From Nocardia asteroides (lineage in GTDB: Bacteria; Actinomycetota; Actinomycetes; Mycobacteriales; Mycobacteriaceae): DNA of 64,000 nt. Below the pieces are notes generated by a model that did no database searches, had not been told where the DNA came from, and saw only the letters and a list, made by a program, of their open reading frames with translations. The stretch spans positions 3,896,001 through 3,960,000 of the forward strand of contig NZ_LR134352.1 of the NCBI RefSeq assembly GCF_900637185.1, read 5' to 3'. Both the position numbers and the translations under genes were made by a program. Of the stretch, positions 17,830 to 27,744 are shown piece after piece; the stretch's first letter is position 1, and the number at the start of each line of letters is the position of its first letter.

Positions 17830-19317
17830 ATGAGCTTCGAGTTCGCCGGCGGCGGCGATGTCGAGGTGGTCGGTGGCACCGCGGCGGTGCCCGCGGAGCG
17901 CAGACAGTGGCAGACCGGGTACGCCCAGCGCGTGGCGTTCACCGACACCGTGATCGTCGCGGCGGCCGTCGGTGCCGCCCAGATCCTGCGGTTCGGCGGC
18001 CCGGCGGATCCACCGCTGGCCTGGCCGCTGCCCTACGACATCGGCTACTCGGTGGTCTCCGGCGCGCTCGCCGTGGTCTGGCTGGCGCTGCTCAGCGGTC
18101 GGGGTACCCGGGCCCCGCACGTGATCGGCACCGGCGTCGAGGAGTTCCGCCGCCTGTTCTCCGCGACCCTGCGCCTGTTCGGGGTACTGGCCATCCTGGC
18201 GCTGATCTTCCGGATCGAGTTCGCCCGCGGCTACCTCGCGATCGCCCTGCCCACCGGATTGGCCGCACTGGTCGCGGGCCGGATCGCCTGGCGGCTGGTG
18301 TTGCGCCGCTGGCGCGCCCAGGGCCGCTGCCACACCGGGGTCCTCGTCGTCGGCTCGCCGGAGGCCGCGCACGCCATGGCGAGCGCCTTCACCGACGACC
18401 CCGCCTCGGGCTATCGCGTGGTGGGGGTCTGCGTGCCGGAGGGAACGACGTTCGCCGCCGCCGAGGGCACCTCGCTGATGGGCGACGACCGCTCGGTCCT
18501 GGAAGCGGTGCGCCGCAGCGGCGCGGACTCGGTCGCGGTCGCCGCCACCGAACACCTCGGCCCCGCCGAACTGGGCCGCATGGCCTGGGAACTCGATCAG
18601 CTCGGCATCGACCTGATCGTGGCGCCGGGCGTGGTCGACATCGCCGGCGTCCGGCTCACCAACCGCCAGGTGGCCGGCATGCCGATGCTGCACATCGACG
18701 GCCCCCGCTACAGCCTGGCCAAATCCCGGCGCAAGGCCGTGTTCGACCTGTGCTTCGCGAGCACGGTGCTGATCCTGATCGCGCCCACCCTGCTCGTGAT
18801 CGCGCTGGCGGTCAAGCTGACCAGCGCCGGGCCGGTGTTCTACCTGTCTGAACGCATCGGCCGCGACGGGGTGCCGTTCCGGATGATCAAGTTCCGCAGC
18901 ATGTTCGCCGACGCGGACCGGGCCGTCGAGCACCTCATCGACGAGCACGGCGGCAACCCGCTGTTCTTCAAGCTCAAGGACGACCCCCGGGTCACGCCCG
19001 TCGGCCGCTTCCTGCGCAAATACAGCCTCGACGAGCTGCCGCAGTTCTTCAACGTGATCCGCGGGGAGATGAGCGTCGTCGGCCCCCGCCCGCAGGTGCA
19101 GCGCGAAGTCGACAGCTACGACGCGGTCATGCGGCGGCGGCTGCTGGTGAAACCCGGCGTCACCGGACTCTGGCAGGTGAGCGGGCGTTCCGACCTGTCG
19201 GTCGAGGAATCGGTACGCCTGGACCTGTCCTACGTCGAGAACTGGTCCATGCTGCTCGACCTGGAACTGATCGGCCGCACCATCGGCACCGTCGCCCAGG
19301 GCGAGGGCGCCTACTAG
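17830..19317 (+). CDS. Polyprenyl-phosphate sugar phosphotransferase (WbaP-like initiating enzyme)
   Basis: About 495 residues. The N-terminal half has four hydrophobic spans and a nucleotide-binding-like domain ([18 protein letters not shown] near 170-190). The C-terminal bacterial sugar transferase domain follows the span [20 protein letters not shown] and has [38 protein letters not shown] and [13 protein letters not shown]. These are hallmarks of enzymes that move a sugar-1-phosphate from UDP-sugar to undecaprenyl phosphate, the first step of Wzx/Wzy glycan assembly. ATG at 17830 follows a GGGGGAGAGG site; the open frame upstream is leader. The sugar is unknown. Confidence 0.9.
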   Translation: MSFEFAGGGDVEVVGGTAAVPAERRQWQTGYAQRVAFTDTVIVAAAVGAAQILRFGGPADPPLAWPLPYDIGYSVVSGALAVVWLALLSGRGTRAPHVIGTGVEEFRRLFSATLRLFGVLAILALIFRIEFARGYLAIALPTGLAALVAGRIAWRLVLRRWRAQGRCHTGVLVVGSPEAAHAMASAFTDDPASGYRVVGVCVPEGTTFAAAEGTSLMGDDRSVLEAVRRSGADSVAVAATEHLGPAELGRMAWELDQLGIDLIVAPGVVDIAGVRLTNRQVAGMPMLHIDGPRYSLAKSRRKAVFDLCFASTVLILIAPTLLVIALAVKLTSAGPVFYLSERIGRDGVPFRMIKFRSMFADADRAVEHLIDEHGGNPLFFKLKDDPRVTPVGRFLRKYSLDELPQFFNVIRGEMSVVGPRPQVQREVDSYDAVMRRRLLVKPGVTGLWQVSGRSDLSVEESVRLDLSYVENWSMLLDLELIGRTIGTVAQGEGAY

Positions 19318-19327
19318 ACCCGCCGGG

Positions 19328-19355
19328 GCCGGGCCGGTGCGGACACCGGCCCGGC
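19328..19355. terminator. Bidirectional hairpin terminator
   Basis: A perfect 12-bp stem (GCCGGGCCGGTG / CACCGGCCCGGC) with a CGGA loop lies between the convergent phosphotransferase and ABC permease genes. There is no strong U-run, as is common in high-GC actinobacteria. Confidence 0.7.
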
Positions 19356-19359
19356 ACGG

Positions 19360-20991
19360 TCAGCGCAGGTCGCGGCGCCGGAAGGCGGTCAGGCCGGCCG
19401 CGATACCGGCCAGGGCGACCAGGCCGAGCCACAGGACCGGAGTCACGCTGAACTCCGCGCCCGGCAGCTTCGGCGGATGCACGAACGGCACCAGATCCAT
19501 CAGCCACTGCGGGAACGCGCCCAGCGAACCGAGCAGCAGGATCACGATCATCGCGCTGAGCACCGCCCAGGCCAGCGGCGCGTATCTGGGCAGCGCGCCG
19601 AACAGCAGCAGCGCGATCCCGGTGACGACCCAGACCGCGGGCAGCTGCACCGCGACGGCGCCGAGCGAGTCCGCGAGCTTGCCGGGGACGTCACCGTCGG
19701 TGCCGCCCCAGACGAGCCCGATCCCGAAGCCGGACACCAGCAGTGCCACCGCCGGGCCCAGGAGCGCGAACAGCAGATGGCTGCCCGCGTACCGCACCCG
19801 CCCGACCGCGGCGGCCAGCACCGACTCCGCCCGGCCGGTGTTCTCCTCCTCGTGCAGCCGCAGCACCGCCGACACCGAGTACGCGGACGCGGCGGCGGCC
19901 AGCATCGTGATCGCGTAGGCGATGAACGACTTCTCCAGATCCGCCGAACCACCCATCGAGGTGACCACGTCCTGCAGGGTGCCGCTGTCGTCGAGCATCC
20001 CGCCGATGCTGTCCACGGCGCCGCCGATCAGCAGGCCGTACAGCCCGAATCCGACCGTCCACGCCAGCATCGAGCCGCGTTGCAACCGCCACGCCAGCCC
20101 CACCGGGCCGGCCAGCGTACCGCCGGCCACGGCCGGACCCGGGCGCTCGGCCAGCAGCCCGGCACCGAGATCGCGAGTGCGCAACAGCCCGTAGGCGAGC
20201 AACGTCGCGCCCACCGCCAGCACCGCCAGCGGCACCAGCACCCACCACCGTTCACCGGCGTACGGGCGGATCTGCAGGCACCAGCCCAGCGGTGAGAACC
20301 ACGAGAGCACACCACTCCCGGCGTCGCCCACCGCGCGCACCGCGAACGCCGCGCCCAGCGCGCCCAGTGCCACCCCGCGGGCGATCCTGGCGCCGTTGCT
20401 GAGCTGGGCGGCCACCGCCGCCACCGCACCCCACACGATGCCCGACGCGGCCAGCGCCGCACCCCAGGCCACCGAGCCCGCGGTGGGCAGGTCGGCCGCC
20501 AGCAGTGAAGCGGTGCAGGCGATTCCGGCCAGCGCCGAGGCACCGAAGGTGAGCAGCAGCGCACCCGTCAGTCCGGCGAACCGCCCGATGCTGGTGGCGC
20601 CCACCAGTTCCGCGCGCCCGGTCTCCTCCTCGACCCTGGTGTGCCGGACCACCGTCAGCACGGCCGCGATCGCGATCATCGAATACATCGCGCCGGCTTT
20701 CCAGGTGCCGATGGAACCCAGCGAGGAATCGAAGACCGGGCCGTACATGGCCAGCAGCGCCGGGCTGGCCGCGGTGGTCGTCGCGAAACTGTCGAGCTGC
20801 TGCTGGGTCGCGTAGAGATCCTTCACCGAGACGACCTGCAGGGCGGGCATGAGCCCGATCAGCAGCGACCACAGCGGCGCGATGATCCGGTCCCGCCGCA
20901 GGTACAGCCGCAACAGCTGCCCGGTGCCGGCGAATTCGCCTGCCGTGCGCGATGTTCCGAGGAAGCCGGGGGAGGCGGCGATGGTGGTCAT
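19360..20991 (-). CDS. ABC exporter permease (TnrB3/tetronasin-type, 12 spans)
   Basis: About 543 residues with about twelve hydrophobic segments in two similar halves. Each half has a cytoplasmic EE-T/N-GRAE motif ([15 protein letters not shown] near 175, [16 protein letters not shown] near 405), typical of the large permease paired with DrrA-like ATPases in antibiotic or lipid export. ATG at 20991 overlaps the ATPase stop (ATGA). With the ATPase and the TetR gene it forms a three-gene cassette. The cargo is unknown; drug, polyketide or lipid export are all possible. Confidence 0.85.
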   Translation of the reverse strand: MTTIAASPGFLGTSRTAGEFAGTGQLLRLYLRRDRIIAPLWSLLIGLMPALQVVSVKDLYATQQQLDSFATTTAASPALLAMYGPVFDSSLGSIGTWKAGAMYSMIAIAAVLTVVRHTRVEEETGRAELVGATSIGRFAGLTGALLLTFGASALAGIACTASLLAADLPTAGSVAWGAALAASGIVWGAVAAVAAQLSNGARIARGVALGALGAAFAVRAVGDAGSGVLSWFSPLGWCLQIRPYAGERWWVLVPLAVLAVGATLLAYGLLRTRDLGAGLLAERPGPAVAGGTLAGPVGLAWRLQRGSMLAWTVGFGLYGLLIGGAVDSIGGMLDDSGTLQDVVTSMGGSADLEKSFIAYAITMLAAAASAYSVSAVLRLHEEENTGRAESVLAAAVGRVRYAGSHLLFALLGPAVALLVSGFGIGLVWGGTDGDVPGKLADSLGAVAVQLPAVWVVTGIALLLFGALPRYAPLAWAVLSAMIVILLLGSLGAFPQWLMDLVPFVHPPKLPGAEFSVTPVLWLGLVALAGIAAGLTAFRRRDLR

Positions 20992-21923
20992 GCCCGCACC
21001 GCCGCGGTGTCGGCCGCGCCGTCGGCGTCGACGTGATAGTGGCGCAGGAACAGGTCCTCGAGCGTCGGCGGGGCGCTGGTCAGGCTGCGCACGCCCGCGT
21101 CGCCCAGGACGCGGATCAGCGCGCCGAGGTGCTCGGCGTCGACCTGGCAGCGCAGCGTCGCGCCGTCGCGTTCGACGTCGTCGACGCCGGGCAGCGCTTC
21201 GACATCGCCGGGGTCGCCGATCAGTTCGGCGGTGATCGCCGTGCGGCTCAGGTGCCGCAGCTGATCGAGCGAACCCGATTCGACGGTGCGCCCGGCCCGG
21301 ATGATCGTCACCCGGTCGCACAGGTGCTCCACCTCGGACAGGATGTGACTCGACAGCAGCACCGTCACCCCGCGCGCCGCCGCCTCGCGGACGCAGTCCT
21401 GGAAGATCTGCTCCATCAACGGATCCAGGCCCGAGGTCGGCTCGTCGAGGACGAGCAGATCGGCCGTGGCGGAGAAGGCCGACACCAGGGCGACCTTCTG
21501 CCGGTTGCCCTTCGAATAGGTGCGTGCCTTCTTGGTGGGGTCGAGCTCGAACCGCTCGATCAGCTCAGCCCGCCTGCCCGCGTCGAGCCCGCCCCGCATC
21601 CGGGCCAGCAGATCGATCGTCTCCCCGCCCGACAGCGACGGCCACAGCGTGACATCGCCTGGCACATAGGCGATCCGGTGATGCAGTACGACCGCGTCGG
21701 CCCAGGGATCGCGGCCGAAGAGGGTCGCGGTGCCGCCGGAGGCGCGCAGGACGCCGAGCAGGATGCGGATGGTGGTGGACTTACCGGCGCCGTTCGGGCC
21801 CAGGAAACCGTGGATCTCGCCGGGCGCGACCCGCAGGTCGAGGCCGTCGAGCGCGGTGAAGCGGCCGAACGTCTTACGCAGGTCATGGACATCGATGACC
21901 CGGTCGGTGGTGGGGGAGGGCAT
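20988..21923 (-). CDS. ABC exporter ATPase (DrrA-like)
   Basis: 311 residues. [18 protein letters not shown] near 39-56 is Walker [16 protein letters not shown] is the signature region and [16 protein letters not shown] is Walker B. A C-terminal extension of about 90 residues is typical of DAN/DrrA-type exporters. Its gene starts three bases after the TetR stop and overlaps the permease. It should energise export by the adjacent permease, under the adjacent TetR regulator. Confidence 0.9.
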   Translation of the reverse strand: MPSPTTDRVIDVHDLRKTFGRFTALDGLDLRVAPGEIHGFLGPNGAGKSTTIRILLGVLRASGGTATLFGRDPWADAVVLHHRIAYVPGDVTLWPSLSGGETIDLLARMRGGLDAGRRAELIERFELDPTKKARTYSKGNRQKVALVSAFSATADLLVLDEPTSGLDPLMEQIFQDCVREAAARGVTVLLSSHILSEVEHLCDRVTIIRAGRTVESGSLDQLRHLSRTAITAELIGDPGDVEALPGVDDVERDGATLRCQVDAEHLGALIRVLGDAGVRSLTSAPPTLEDLFLRHYHVDADGAADTAAVRA

Positions 21924-21926
21924 CGT

Positions 21927-22571
21927 CTACTCCTCGATGAGGCTGTCGAGCAGAGTCGAATCGGTCAGCATGCCCTGGGTGTAGAGCTCGAGCGCCGGGA
22001 AGGTGATCTCCTCGGACAGATCCCGGATCGCCTTGCGGTAGTCGAGCTTTCCCTCGCGCTGGATTCGCATCTGCAGGTAAAGGTTCATGGCTCCGACGTG
22101 GCAGAGCACGATGTATCGGGCCCGGGCCGCCGGATCGCGGCTGGGCTTGAGCTGGCCCTCGTCGACGGCGGTCTGCATGTACTGCTCGGCGTCGGCGATC
22201 ATGTGCTCGAGCAGTGATTCGGCCAGCGCGCCGCCGGCCTGGAAACTGCGGAGCATGTAGGCGACGAGCGGGGCATACAGCTCGATCTCGGCCATCGCGT
22301 TGAGCATTCCGGTGGGTCCCGCCGAGCGGATGACCCGTAGCTTCTCGTCGCGGATGATCTCGAGCACACGGTCGTCGCAGGCGGCGCGCAAGCCGTCCTT
22401 GGAACCGAAGTGATGGTTCACCAGTCCGGGGGACACGCCTGCCGCCGCGGCGATGGCCCGCACGCCGACCCCGAATCCCTGCTCTCCGAACAGGTCGATG
22501 GCGGTATCGCGGATGCGGGCCGTGGTGGTCAGGTCGGTGGATCCTTGCGGTACGGGCTGTTGGTTGAACAC
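21927..22571 (-). CDS. TetR-family repressor of the ABC exporter
   Basis: 214 residues. Helix-turn-helix near 17-64 (IRDTAIDLFGEQGFGVGVRAIAAAAGVS, then GLVNHHFGSKDGLRAACD); the rest is the ligand-binding domain, similar to regulators in front of TnrB-type exporters. GTG at 22571 lies inside a TTGAAC-N4-GTTCAA repeat, so binding there would block its own transcription. No clear ribosome-binding site precedes it, so the message may be leaderless or start further in. It leads the exporter cassette. Confidence 0.85.
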   Translation of the reverse strand: MFNQQPVPQGSTDLTTTARIRDTAIDLFGEQGFGVGVRAIAAAAGVSPGLVNHHFGSKDGLRAACDDRVLEIIRDEKLRVIRSAGPTGMLNAMAEIELYAPLVAYMLRSFQAGGALAESLLEHMIADAEQYMQTAVDEGQLKPSRDPAARARYIVLCHVGAMNLYLQMRIQREGKLDYRKAIRDLSEEITFPALELYTQGMLTDSTLLDSLIEE

Positions 22572-22599
22572 ATGTTCAATATACTAAACACTCGTTCAA
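22565..22599. promoter_or_regulatory. AT-rich promoter/operator between TetR and acyl-CoA oxidase genes
   Basis: TTGAACACATGTTCAA (22565-22580) is an inverted repeat with 6-bp arms and 4-bp spacer. A second GTTCAA half site lies at 22593-22598 after an AT-rich run containing TATACT. In such GC-rich DNA this stands out and fits a TetR operator covering a divergent promoter. Confidence 0.6.
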
Positions 22600-22671
22600 T
22601 GTGCGAGCAAGACTTTCCGCCGACGAGTTTCGGGCCGCCACCACTTCCGGATCCCGGGCTAGGGTCGAAGC

Positions 22672-24603
22672 ATGGCTACCGGCACACCGACGACGGCAGA
22701 ACATCTCCGCGCAGCGCTGGACGGACCGTGGCGCCCGATCCGGGATCAGGCGCGCGACCAGCTCGCCGACGACCGCTTCACCGGCGATCCCGAACTCGAC
22801 ATCCACGCCGCCCGCGCCCGCGTCCTGGAACAGATGAAGATCATCGCCTCGATGGGCTACCCCGAGCGCGGCTTCCGGCCGGAGAACGGCGGCAGCGGCG
22901 ATCCTGGCGGCGCGGTCGTCGGCCTCGAGATGCTGGCCTACGCCGACCTGTCGCTGTGGGTGAAATCCGGTGTGCAGTGGGGACTTTTCGGCGGCGCCGT
23001 GGAGAACCTGGGCACCGAGCGGCATCGCGATTTCATCAAGCGGCTCATCTCGCTGGATCTGCTCGGCTGCTTCGCGATGACCGAATCGGGGCACGGCAGC
23101 GACGTCGCCAACCTCGAGACCACCGCCACCTACGATCCGGCCACCCAGGAATTCGTCGTCCACACCCCGACCCCGTCGGCTCGCAAGGACTACATCGGCG
23201 GCGCGGCCGTGCACGCGCGGATGGCCGCCGTGTTCGCGCAGCTGATCACCGGTGGCGAGAACAAGGGCGTGCACTGTCTGCTGGTGCCGATCCGCGACGA
23301 GCGCGGCGCCGACCTGCCCGGCGTGACCACCTTCGACGACGGCATCAAGGGCGGCCTGCCCGGCGTCGACAACGGCCGCATCGTGTTCGACCAGGTGCGG
23401 GTGCCCCGTGAGAACCTGCTCAACCGGTACGCCGACGTGGAGCCGGACGGCACCTACACCTCCGACATCGACAACCCCAGCCGCCGCTTCTTCACCACGC
23501 TCGGCACCCTGGTGCGCGGCCGGGTCAGCGTCGGCGGCGCCGCGGCGGCCGGTGCGCGGGTCGCGCTGAGCATCGCCGTGCGTTACGCGCTGGCTCGGCG
23601 CCAGTTCTCCGACCCCGACACCGGCGAGGAAACCCTGCTGATGGACTACCGCAGCCATCAGCGCCGGTTGCTGCCGCTGGTGGCCAAGTCCTTCGCGCTG
23701 TCCTTCGCGCAGAACGACCTGGTGCGCCGGATGGACGCCATCCAGTCCGGTCAGAACACCGATCCCGGCGCTCAGCGCGCGCTCGAGAAGCGTGCCGCCG
23801 GCCTGAAGGTGGCCCAGACCCGGCACGCGACCCGCGCCATCCAGGAATGCCGCGAAGCCTGCGGCGGCGCGGGGTATCTCACCGAGAACCGCTTGGTCAC
23901 CCTGAAGGCCGACACTGATGTGTTCACCACCTTCGAGGGCGACAACGTGGTGCTGACCCAGCTGGTCGCCAAGGAACTGCTGACCGCCTACTCCGACGAG
24001 GTCCGCGACCTCGACGCGCTCGGCTGGGTGAAGTTCGCCGCGACCATGGCCGGTGACGTGGTGCGCAAGCGCTCCGGGGTGCGCCAGCTGATCCAGACGC
24101 TGCGCGACCGCTCCGACGACACCGTCGACGAGGGCGACCTGTCCAAGCGCTCGGTGCAGGTGCAGCTGTTCGCCGACCGCGAGGACTACCTGCTGCGCAC
24201 CGCCGCGCACCGCCTGCGCGCCCGCGCCGCCGACACCGGCCCGTTCGAGGCGTTCAACAACGCCCAGGACCACATCCTGGCCGCGGGCACCGCGCACATC
24301 GACCGGCTGATCCTGGAGGAATTCGTCGACGGGATCGCCGCCATCCAGGACCCCGAGGCGAAGGCGCTGGCCGAGACCGTGTGCGACCTCTACGTGTACG
24401 CCACGCTGGAGGAGAACCTGTCCTGGTTCATCATGCACCGGTTCATGTCGGTGGAACGGGCCAAGTCGGTGCGGCGCGGCGTGAACGAGCTCGTCGACCG
24501 GCTCCGCCCGGACGCGTTGACCCTGGTCGAGGCGATGGGCGTGCCCGAGACCATGCTGCGCGCCGCGATGCTGAGCGACGCCAGCGTGTTCGACCGCCGC
24601 TAG
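22672..24603 (+). CDS. Acyl-CoA oxidase / long acyl-CoA dehydrogenase-like flavoprotein
   Basis: 643 residues, longer than ordinary acyl-CoA dehydrogenases (about 380) and matching the acyl-CoA oxidase-type build with a C-terminal extension. LGCFAMTESGHGSDVANLET near 126-145 is the FAD/substrate signature. RYALARRQFSDP near 302-313 and TFEGDNVVLTQLVAKEL near 421-437 (Glu in the catalytic-base region) follow. It would introduce the trans-2 double bond in acyl-CoA beta-oxidation, using FAD. It is divergent from the TetR gene, and its 3' end overlaps the convergent phosphatase gene by four bases. The substrate chain is not readable. Confidence 0.88.
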   Translation: MATGTPTTAEHLRAALDGPWRPIRDQARDQLADDRFTGDPELDIHAARARVLEQMKIIASMGYPERGFRPENGGSGDPGGAVVGLEMLAYADLSLWVKSGVQWGLFGGAVENLGTERHRDFIKRLISLDLLGCFAMTESGHGSDVANLETTATYDPATQEFVVHTPTPSARKDYIGGAAVHARMAAVFAQLITGGENKGVHCLLVPIRDERGADLPGVTTFDDGIKGGLPGVDNGRIVFDQVRVPRENLLNRYADVEPDGTYTSDIDNPSRRFFTTLGTLVRGRVSVGGAAAAGARVALSIAVRYALARRQFSDPDTGEETLLMDYRSHQRRLLPLVAKSFALSFAQNDLVRRMDAIQSGQNTDPGAQRALEKRAAGLKVAQTRHATRAIQECREACGGAGYLTENRLVTLKADTDVFTTFEGDNVVLTQLVAKELLTAYSDEVRDLDALGWVKFAATMAGDVVRKRSGVRQLIQTLRDRSDDTVDEGDLSKRSVQVQLFADREDYLLRTAAHRLRARAADTGPFEAFNNAQDHILAAGTAHIDRLILEEFVDGIAAIQDPEAKALAETVCDLYVYATLEENLSWFIMHRFMSVERAKSVRRGVNELVDRLRPDALTLVEAMGVPETMLRAAMLSDASVFDRR

Positions 24604-25211
24604 CCGCCGGCCGCGGCGCGCAGCCGCTCGACGGCCCAGCACAGGCCGATCGCCATCGCCGCGGCCACCGCCGCCCCACCGAGCACATCGGTGGGGTGGT
24701 GGTAGCCGAGCACGACCATCCCGGGCGTGATCATCAGCACCGCCACCACGGTGAAGACGGCGACCGCGACCCGGGCCCGTAGATCGTCGAGCAGACAGGC
24801 GAAGGTCACCGCCACCGCGACCAGATGCACGGTGTGGCCGCTCGGATAGGCCAGATAGTCGTGTAACTGCCTGTCCCACAACGGTTTCAGCGCGAGCGCG
24901 TTGATCGCCGAGATCAGCGCCGGGACCAGCAGCATGCTGGTCACCCGCCACCACTGCCGTCGTAGCGCAAACCAGCCCGCCGCCGCCACGGTCAGCATCA
25001 GCACGACGGGCACATTGCTCGGCGCGACCAGGAACTCGGCCAAGCCGGGTGAGACCGTGTCGGTGACCGGACCCGCCACCGCCGTGTCCAAGACGGTCGG
25101 TCCGTCGTCGGCGGGGAAGGTCAGCGGCAGCCCGGCGGTGAGGGCGGCGCCCGCACCGATCGCCGTCACCCGGACGGCCGTTGCGCGCCGGCGGGGCACA
25201 GAGTCGATCAC
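24600..25211 (-). CDS. PAP2-family membrane phosphatase
   Basis: 203 residues with about five membrane spans. The three-part phosphatase signature is present: KPLWDRQLHDYLAYPSGHT near 109-127 (Lys, Arg and the PSGH block with catalytic His) and GYHHPTDVLGG near 168-178 (final His and Asp). Family members remove phosphate from phosphatidic acid, undecaprenyl diphosphate or related lipids at the outer membrane face. The start is GTG at 25211. Undecaprenyl-diphosphate recycling would suit the polysaccharide locus upstream, but this is inference. Confidence 0.88.
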   Translation of the reverse strand: MIDSVPRRRATAVRVTAIGAGAALTAGLPLTFPADDGPTVLDTAVAGPVTDTVSPGLAEFLVAPSNVPVVLMLTVAAAGWFALRRQWWRVTSMLLVPALISAINALALKPLWDRQLHDYLAYPSGHTVHLVAVAVTFACLLDDLRARVAVAVFTVVAVLMITPGMVVLGYHHPTDVLGGAAVAAAMAIGLCWAVERLRAAAGG

Positions 25212-25242
25212 GGACGCGACGATAGCCGCCCGGAGCGCTCGA

Positions 25243-26142
25243 TCAGGCCGGACCGTAGGTGAGCACCGCGGTCACCAGGAACCACAGCACCCACACGATC
25301 GCCACGATCATGCCGACGGCCAGGGTGATCCGCAGGAACGCCCGGCCGAAGTCGAGGTCGCCGCCGACTCGCGGGTACAGCTTCCACGGGCTGTACCAGG
25401 GCGCCACCAGCCCCCGGGACTGTAGCTCGCGCTCCAGCTCGGCCTGCTGTTCGGCGTACTGCTCGGCCTGGGCCTGTGTCGGCCCGCCGTGCCACAGGGT
25501 GACATCGATCGGGCCCAGGAACCCCTCGTTGAGCAGATCCTGCGGCGCAGGCAGGTACGGCAGGATGCCGAGCCCGCGGAACGCGATGGCGATGTCGTTG
25601 GCGGTCCAGCGGTTGTGCTCCTTGGCGGCCAGCGTCGTGAAGTACTGCTCGAGCCGGTACGGATCGTCGGTGACGATCACGTCGAAGCTGGGATCGTTCC
25701 ATCCCTGGTGCACATCGATCTGCGCGCCGGGCTGCGGCACGATCACGCCGAGCCCGTGCACGGCGCGCTGGCCGAGCCCGCGCGCGGCGAGATAGTCCTG
25801 CAGCGCGAAGGTGTGCTCGCGGGAGCGTTCCAGCGGCGTGGACTTCTCGCCGCCGGCGAACTGCGCGAGCTCACCGGAGACCATCCACGGGCCGTTGAGC
25901 GGGATCTCCAGCACGCCGTCCTGGGGCACGGTGAAGGTCTCGGCCTCGATGATCACGCAACTGGTCGGCGTCCACACGACCGCGTCGAGCTGGTGCAGCC
26001 GGTCGTTGTGGAACAGCCCGCAGTTGATGGTGGCCACCCCGTGCGGGCTACTGGGATCCTTCCAGGTGCGCAGCCAGTCGATCAGTGCGAGTTCGGCATC
26101 GGTGCCTGCCGCATTCTGCACGCGCACGAGCATGGAGACCAC
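25243..26142 (-). CDS. NERD-like domain membrane protein
   Basis: 299 residues. The N-terminal half resembles a nuclease-related (NERD) fold: AELALIDWLRTW (leading Glu), LDAVVWTPTSCVIIEAETF near 53-71 (Asp and Glu after two hydrophobic strands) and a later FALQDYLAARG helix. The usual (D/E)xK lysine is replaced by EAET, so nuclease activity is doubtful. An Ala/Gln/Glu-rich helix near 223-245 is followed by one C-terminal span (AVGMIVAIVWVLWFLVTAVL). It stands alone between the phosphatase and DUF2252 genes. The function is not known. Confidence 0.6.
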   Translation of the reverse strand: MVSMLVRVQNAAGTDAELALIDWLRTWKDPSSPHGVATINCGLFHNDRLHQLDAVVWTPTSCVIIEAETFTVPQDGVLEIPLNGPWMVSGELAQFAGGEKSTPLERSREHTFALQDYLAARGLGQRAVHGLGVIVPQPGAQIDVHQGWNDPSFDVIVTDDPYRLEQYFTTLAAKEHNRWTANDIAIAFRGLGILPYLPAPQDLLNEGFLGPIDVTLWHGGPTQAQAEQYAEQQAELERELQSRGLVAPWYSPWKLYPRVGGDLDFGRAFLRITLAVGMIVAIVWVLWFLVTAVLTYGPA

Positions 26143-26233
26143 CCTTCTGGGTCGTTGGCGCCGCGGGCCGAGAACCGTTGGCGTACATCGTAGCTCGACA
26201 ACCGGCTGTTGCCCCTCAGGAGACGTCGGGTGT

Positions 26234-27622
26234 TCAGCTCGGCTCGGCGGTGACCGTGCCCGCCGCCACGGCGGCGACCAGCTCGGCGTGATCGGCCTCG
26301 GTCCGGTCGGCGTAGCGCACCGCGTAGCGGGCGACGGCCTCCTCGAACGCGTCCTCGTCGTCCTCCAGATACCCGGCCAGGGTGCGCGGGTCGAGCGAGC
26401 GCGCGTGCGCGCGGGCCAGCAGAGCGCCGGCGAGGCGGCCGTAGTCGTCGAGATCGTCGGCCGACAGTCCCGCCGGGTCGATACTGCCCTTGAGATTGCG
26501 GAACTGACGGACGATGAACGGCAGCGGCTCGTCGAGCTCGACCGTGGTCCAGCCCAGCAGGATGTCGGTGTCGGACTGCACGCTGCGCGCGCCGACCACG
26601 ATCCGCTCGCCCTCGTGCCGGGGCGGTACCGGCGGCAGGAACGGGGTCAGCGACGACGGCGCCGCCTGCTTGACCTGCAGCACCAGGGCCTCGCCGTCGT
26701 TGCCGTGCAGCAACGCCACATAGCTGTGCAGGCCCACGCTGCCGGTCCCCACGATCCGGAACGCCACATCCGAGACCGCGAACCGGGCCAGCAGGGCCCG
26801 GCGCGACTCGCGCAGGGTGCCCGCGTACCGCTCGAGACCGTCGATCACCGCCTCGGCGACCCGCTCGTCGACCGCGGTCAGGACCGGCGGGTCGCTGACG
26901 AACCGGTGCTTGCTGATATCGGTCTCGTGATCGTCGAGATGCTCGGTCCACTTCGCGACGACCTTGGCGCTGGTGTTCTTGCGGGCCTTCTTGGCGGCCT
27001 TCTTGAAGTTGTCGGTCAGATCCTCGGCCTTGGCGTCGGTCAGGATGGACTCGTCGTGCATCGCCGTCCAGGCCTCCAGGAACGGCAGCTCCGCGAGGTC
27101 GGCGACGGTGCGCCGGTAGGAGCGGGCGGCGTCGCGGGCGGCGCGCAGGCACTCGTCCTCGTCGGCGCCGCCCTCGCGGCCCGCCAGCACGAGGCTGGCG
27201 GCGAGCCGATCCAGATCCCATTCCCAGGGGCCGAGCACGGTCTCGTCGAAATCGTTGATGTCCATGACGATCTGACCGCGCTGGTTGCCATAGAGACCGA
27301 AGTTGGCGGCGTGGGCGTCACCGCAGATCTGCGCGGTCAGCCCGCTGGCGGGCCCCGCCGCCAGGTCGGCGGCCATCAATCCGGCCGCGCCGCGGAAGAA
27401 GGTGAACGGGGAGGCGGCCATCCGGCCGACGCGCAGCGGGATCAGCCGTTCGATGCGGCCCCGGTTGCTCGCGGCCAGGAAGTCGAGCACGCCGGGCCGG
27501 TCGGGGCTCTCGACGGCACGGTCGCGGTCGGTCACCGGGACCCGGCGCCGGGCCGCGCGGCCACGCTCGCGAGCGTCCTCGGCGGAAACGTAGGAGCGCA
27601 GATCTATTCCACTGTCGGACAC
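26234..27622 (-). CDS. DUF2252 family protein (kinase-like fold)
   Basis: About 462 residues, typical for DUF2252. SPFTFFRGAAGLMAADLA near 68-85 and CGDAHAANFGLYGN followed by VMDINDFDET near 100-125 resemble the HGDxHxxN and metal Asp motifs of aminoglycoside-phosphotransferase-like kinases. GSVGLHSYVALLHG and RQFRNLKGSIDPAGL are further family blocks. GTG at 27622 gives VSDSGIDLRSYVS, the usual start; upstream codons look non-coding. A small-molecule kinase role is suggested by the fold, but no substrate is established. Confidence 0.82.
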   Translation of the reverse strand: MSDSGIDLRSYVSAEDARERGRAARRRVPVTDRDRAVESPDRPGVLDFLAASNRGRIERLIPLRVGRMAASPFTFFRGAAGLMAADLAAGPASGLTAQICGDAHAANFGLYGNQRGQIVMDINDFDETVLGPWEWDLDRLAASLVLAGREGGADEDECLRAARDAARSYRRTVADLAELPFLEAWTAMHDESILTDAKAEDLTDNFKKAAKKARKNTSAKVVAKWTEHLDDHETDISKHRFVSDPPVLTAVDERVAEAVIDGLERYAGTLRESRRALLARFAVSDVAFRIVGTGSVGLHSYVALLHGNDGEALVLQVKQAAPSSLTPFLPPVPPRHEGERIVVGARSVQSDTDILLGWTTVELDEPLPFIVRQFRNLKGSIDPAGLSADDLDDYGRLAGALLARAHARSLDPRTLAGYLEDDEDAFEEAVARYAVRYADRTEADHAELVAAVAAGTVTAEPS

Positions 27623-27744
27623 AACTGCCCAGGTTAGCCGGTCGGGCGCGTGGGGGTGCTGCGACCGCGTGGCAATCGCGCGCGGCCGGAAATTCCCGGC
27701 GTGGCCGGATGGCGCGAGCAGGGGTTCGTGCGGTATGCAGGGGC

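Noticed and set aside
22576..24954. Long open frame antisense to the acyl-CoA oxidase gene
   Set aside because: Same cause: third-position GC of a real gene keeps the opposite frame open.
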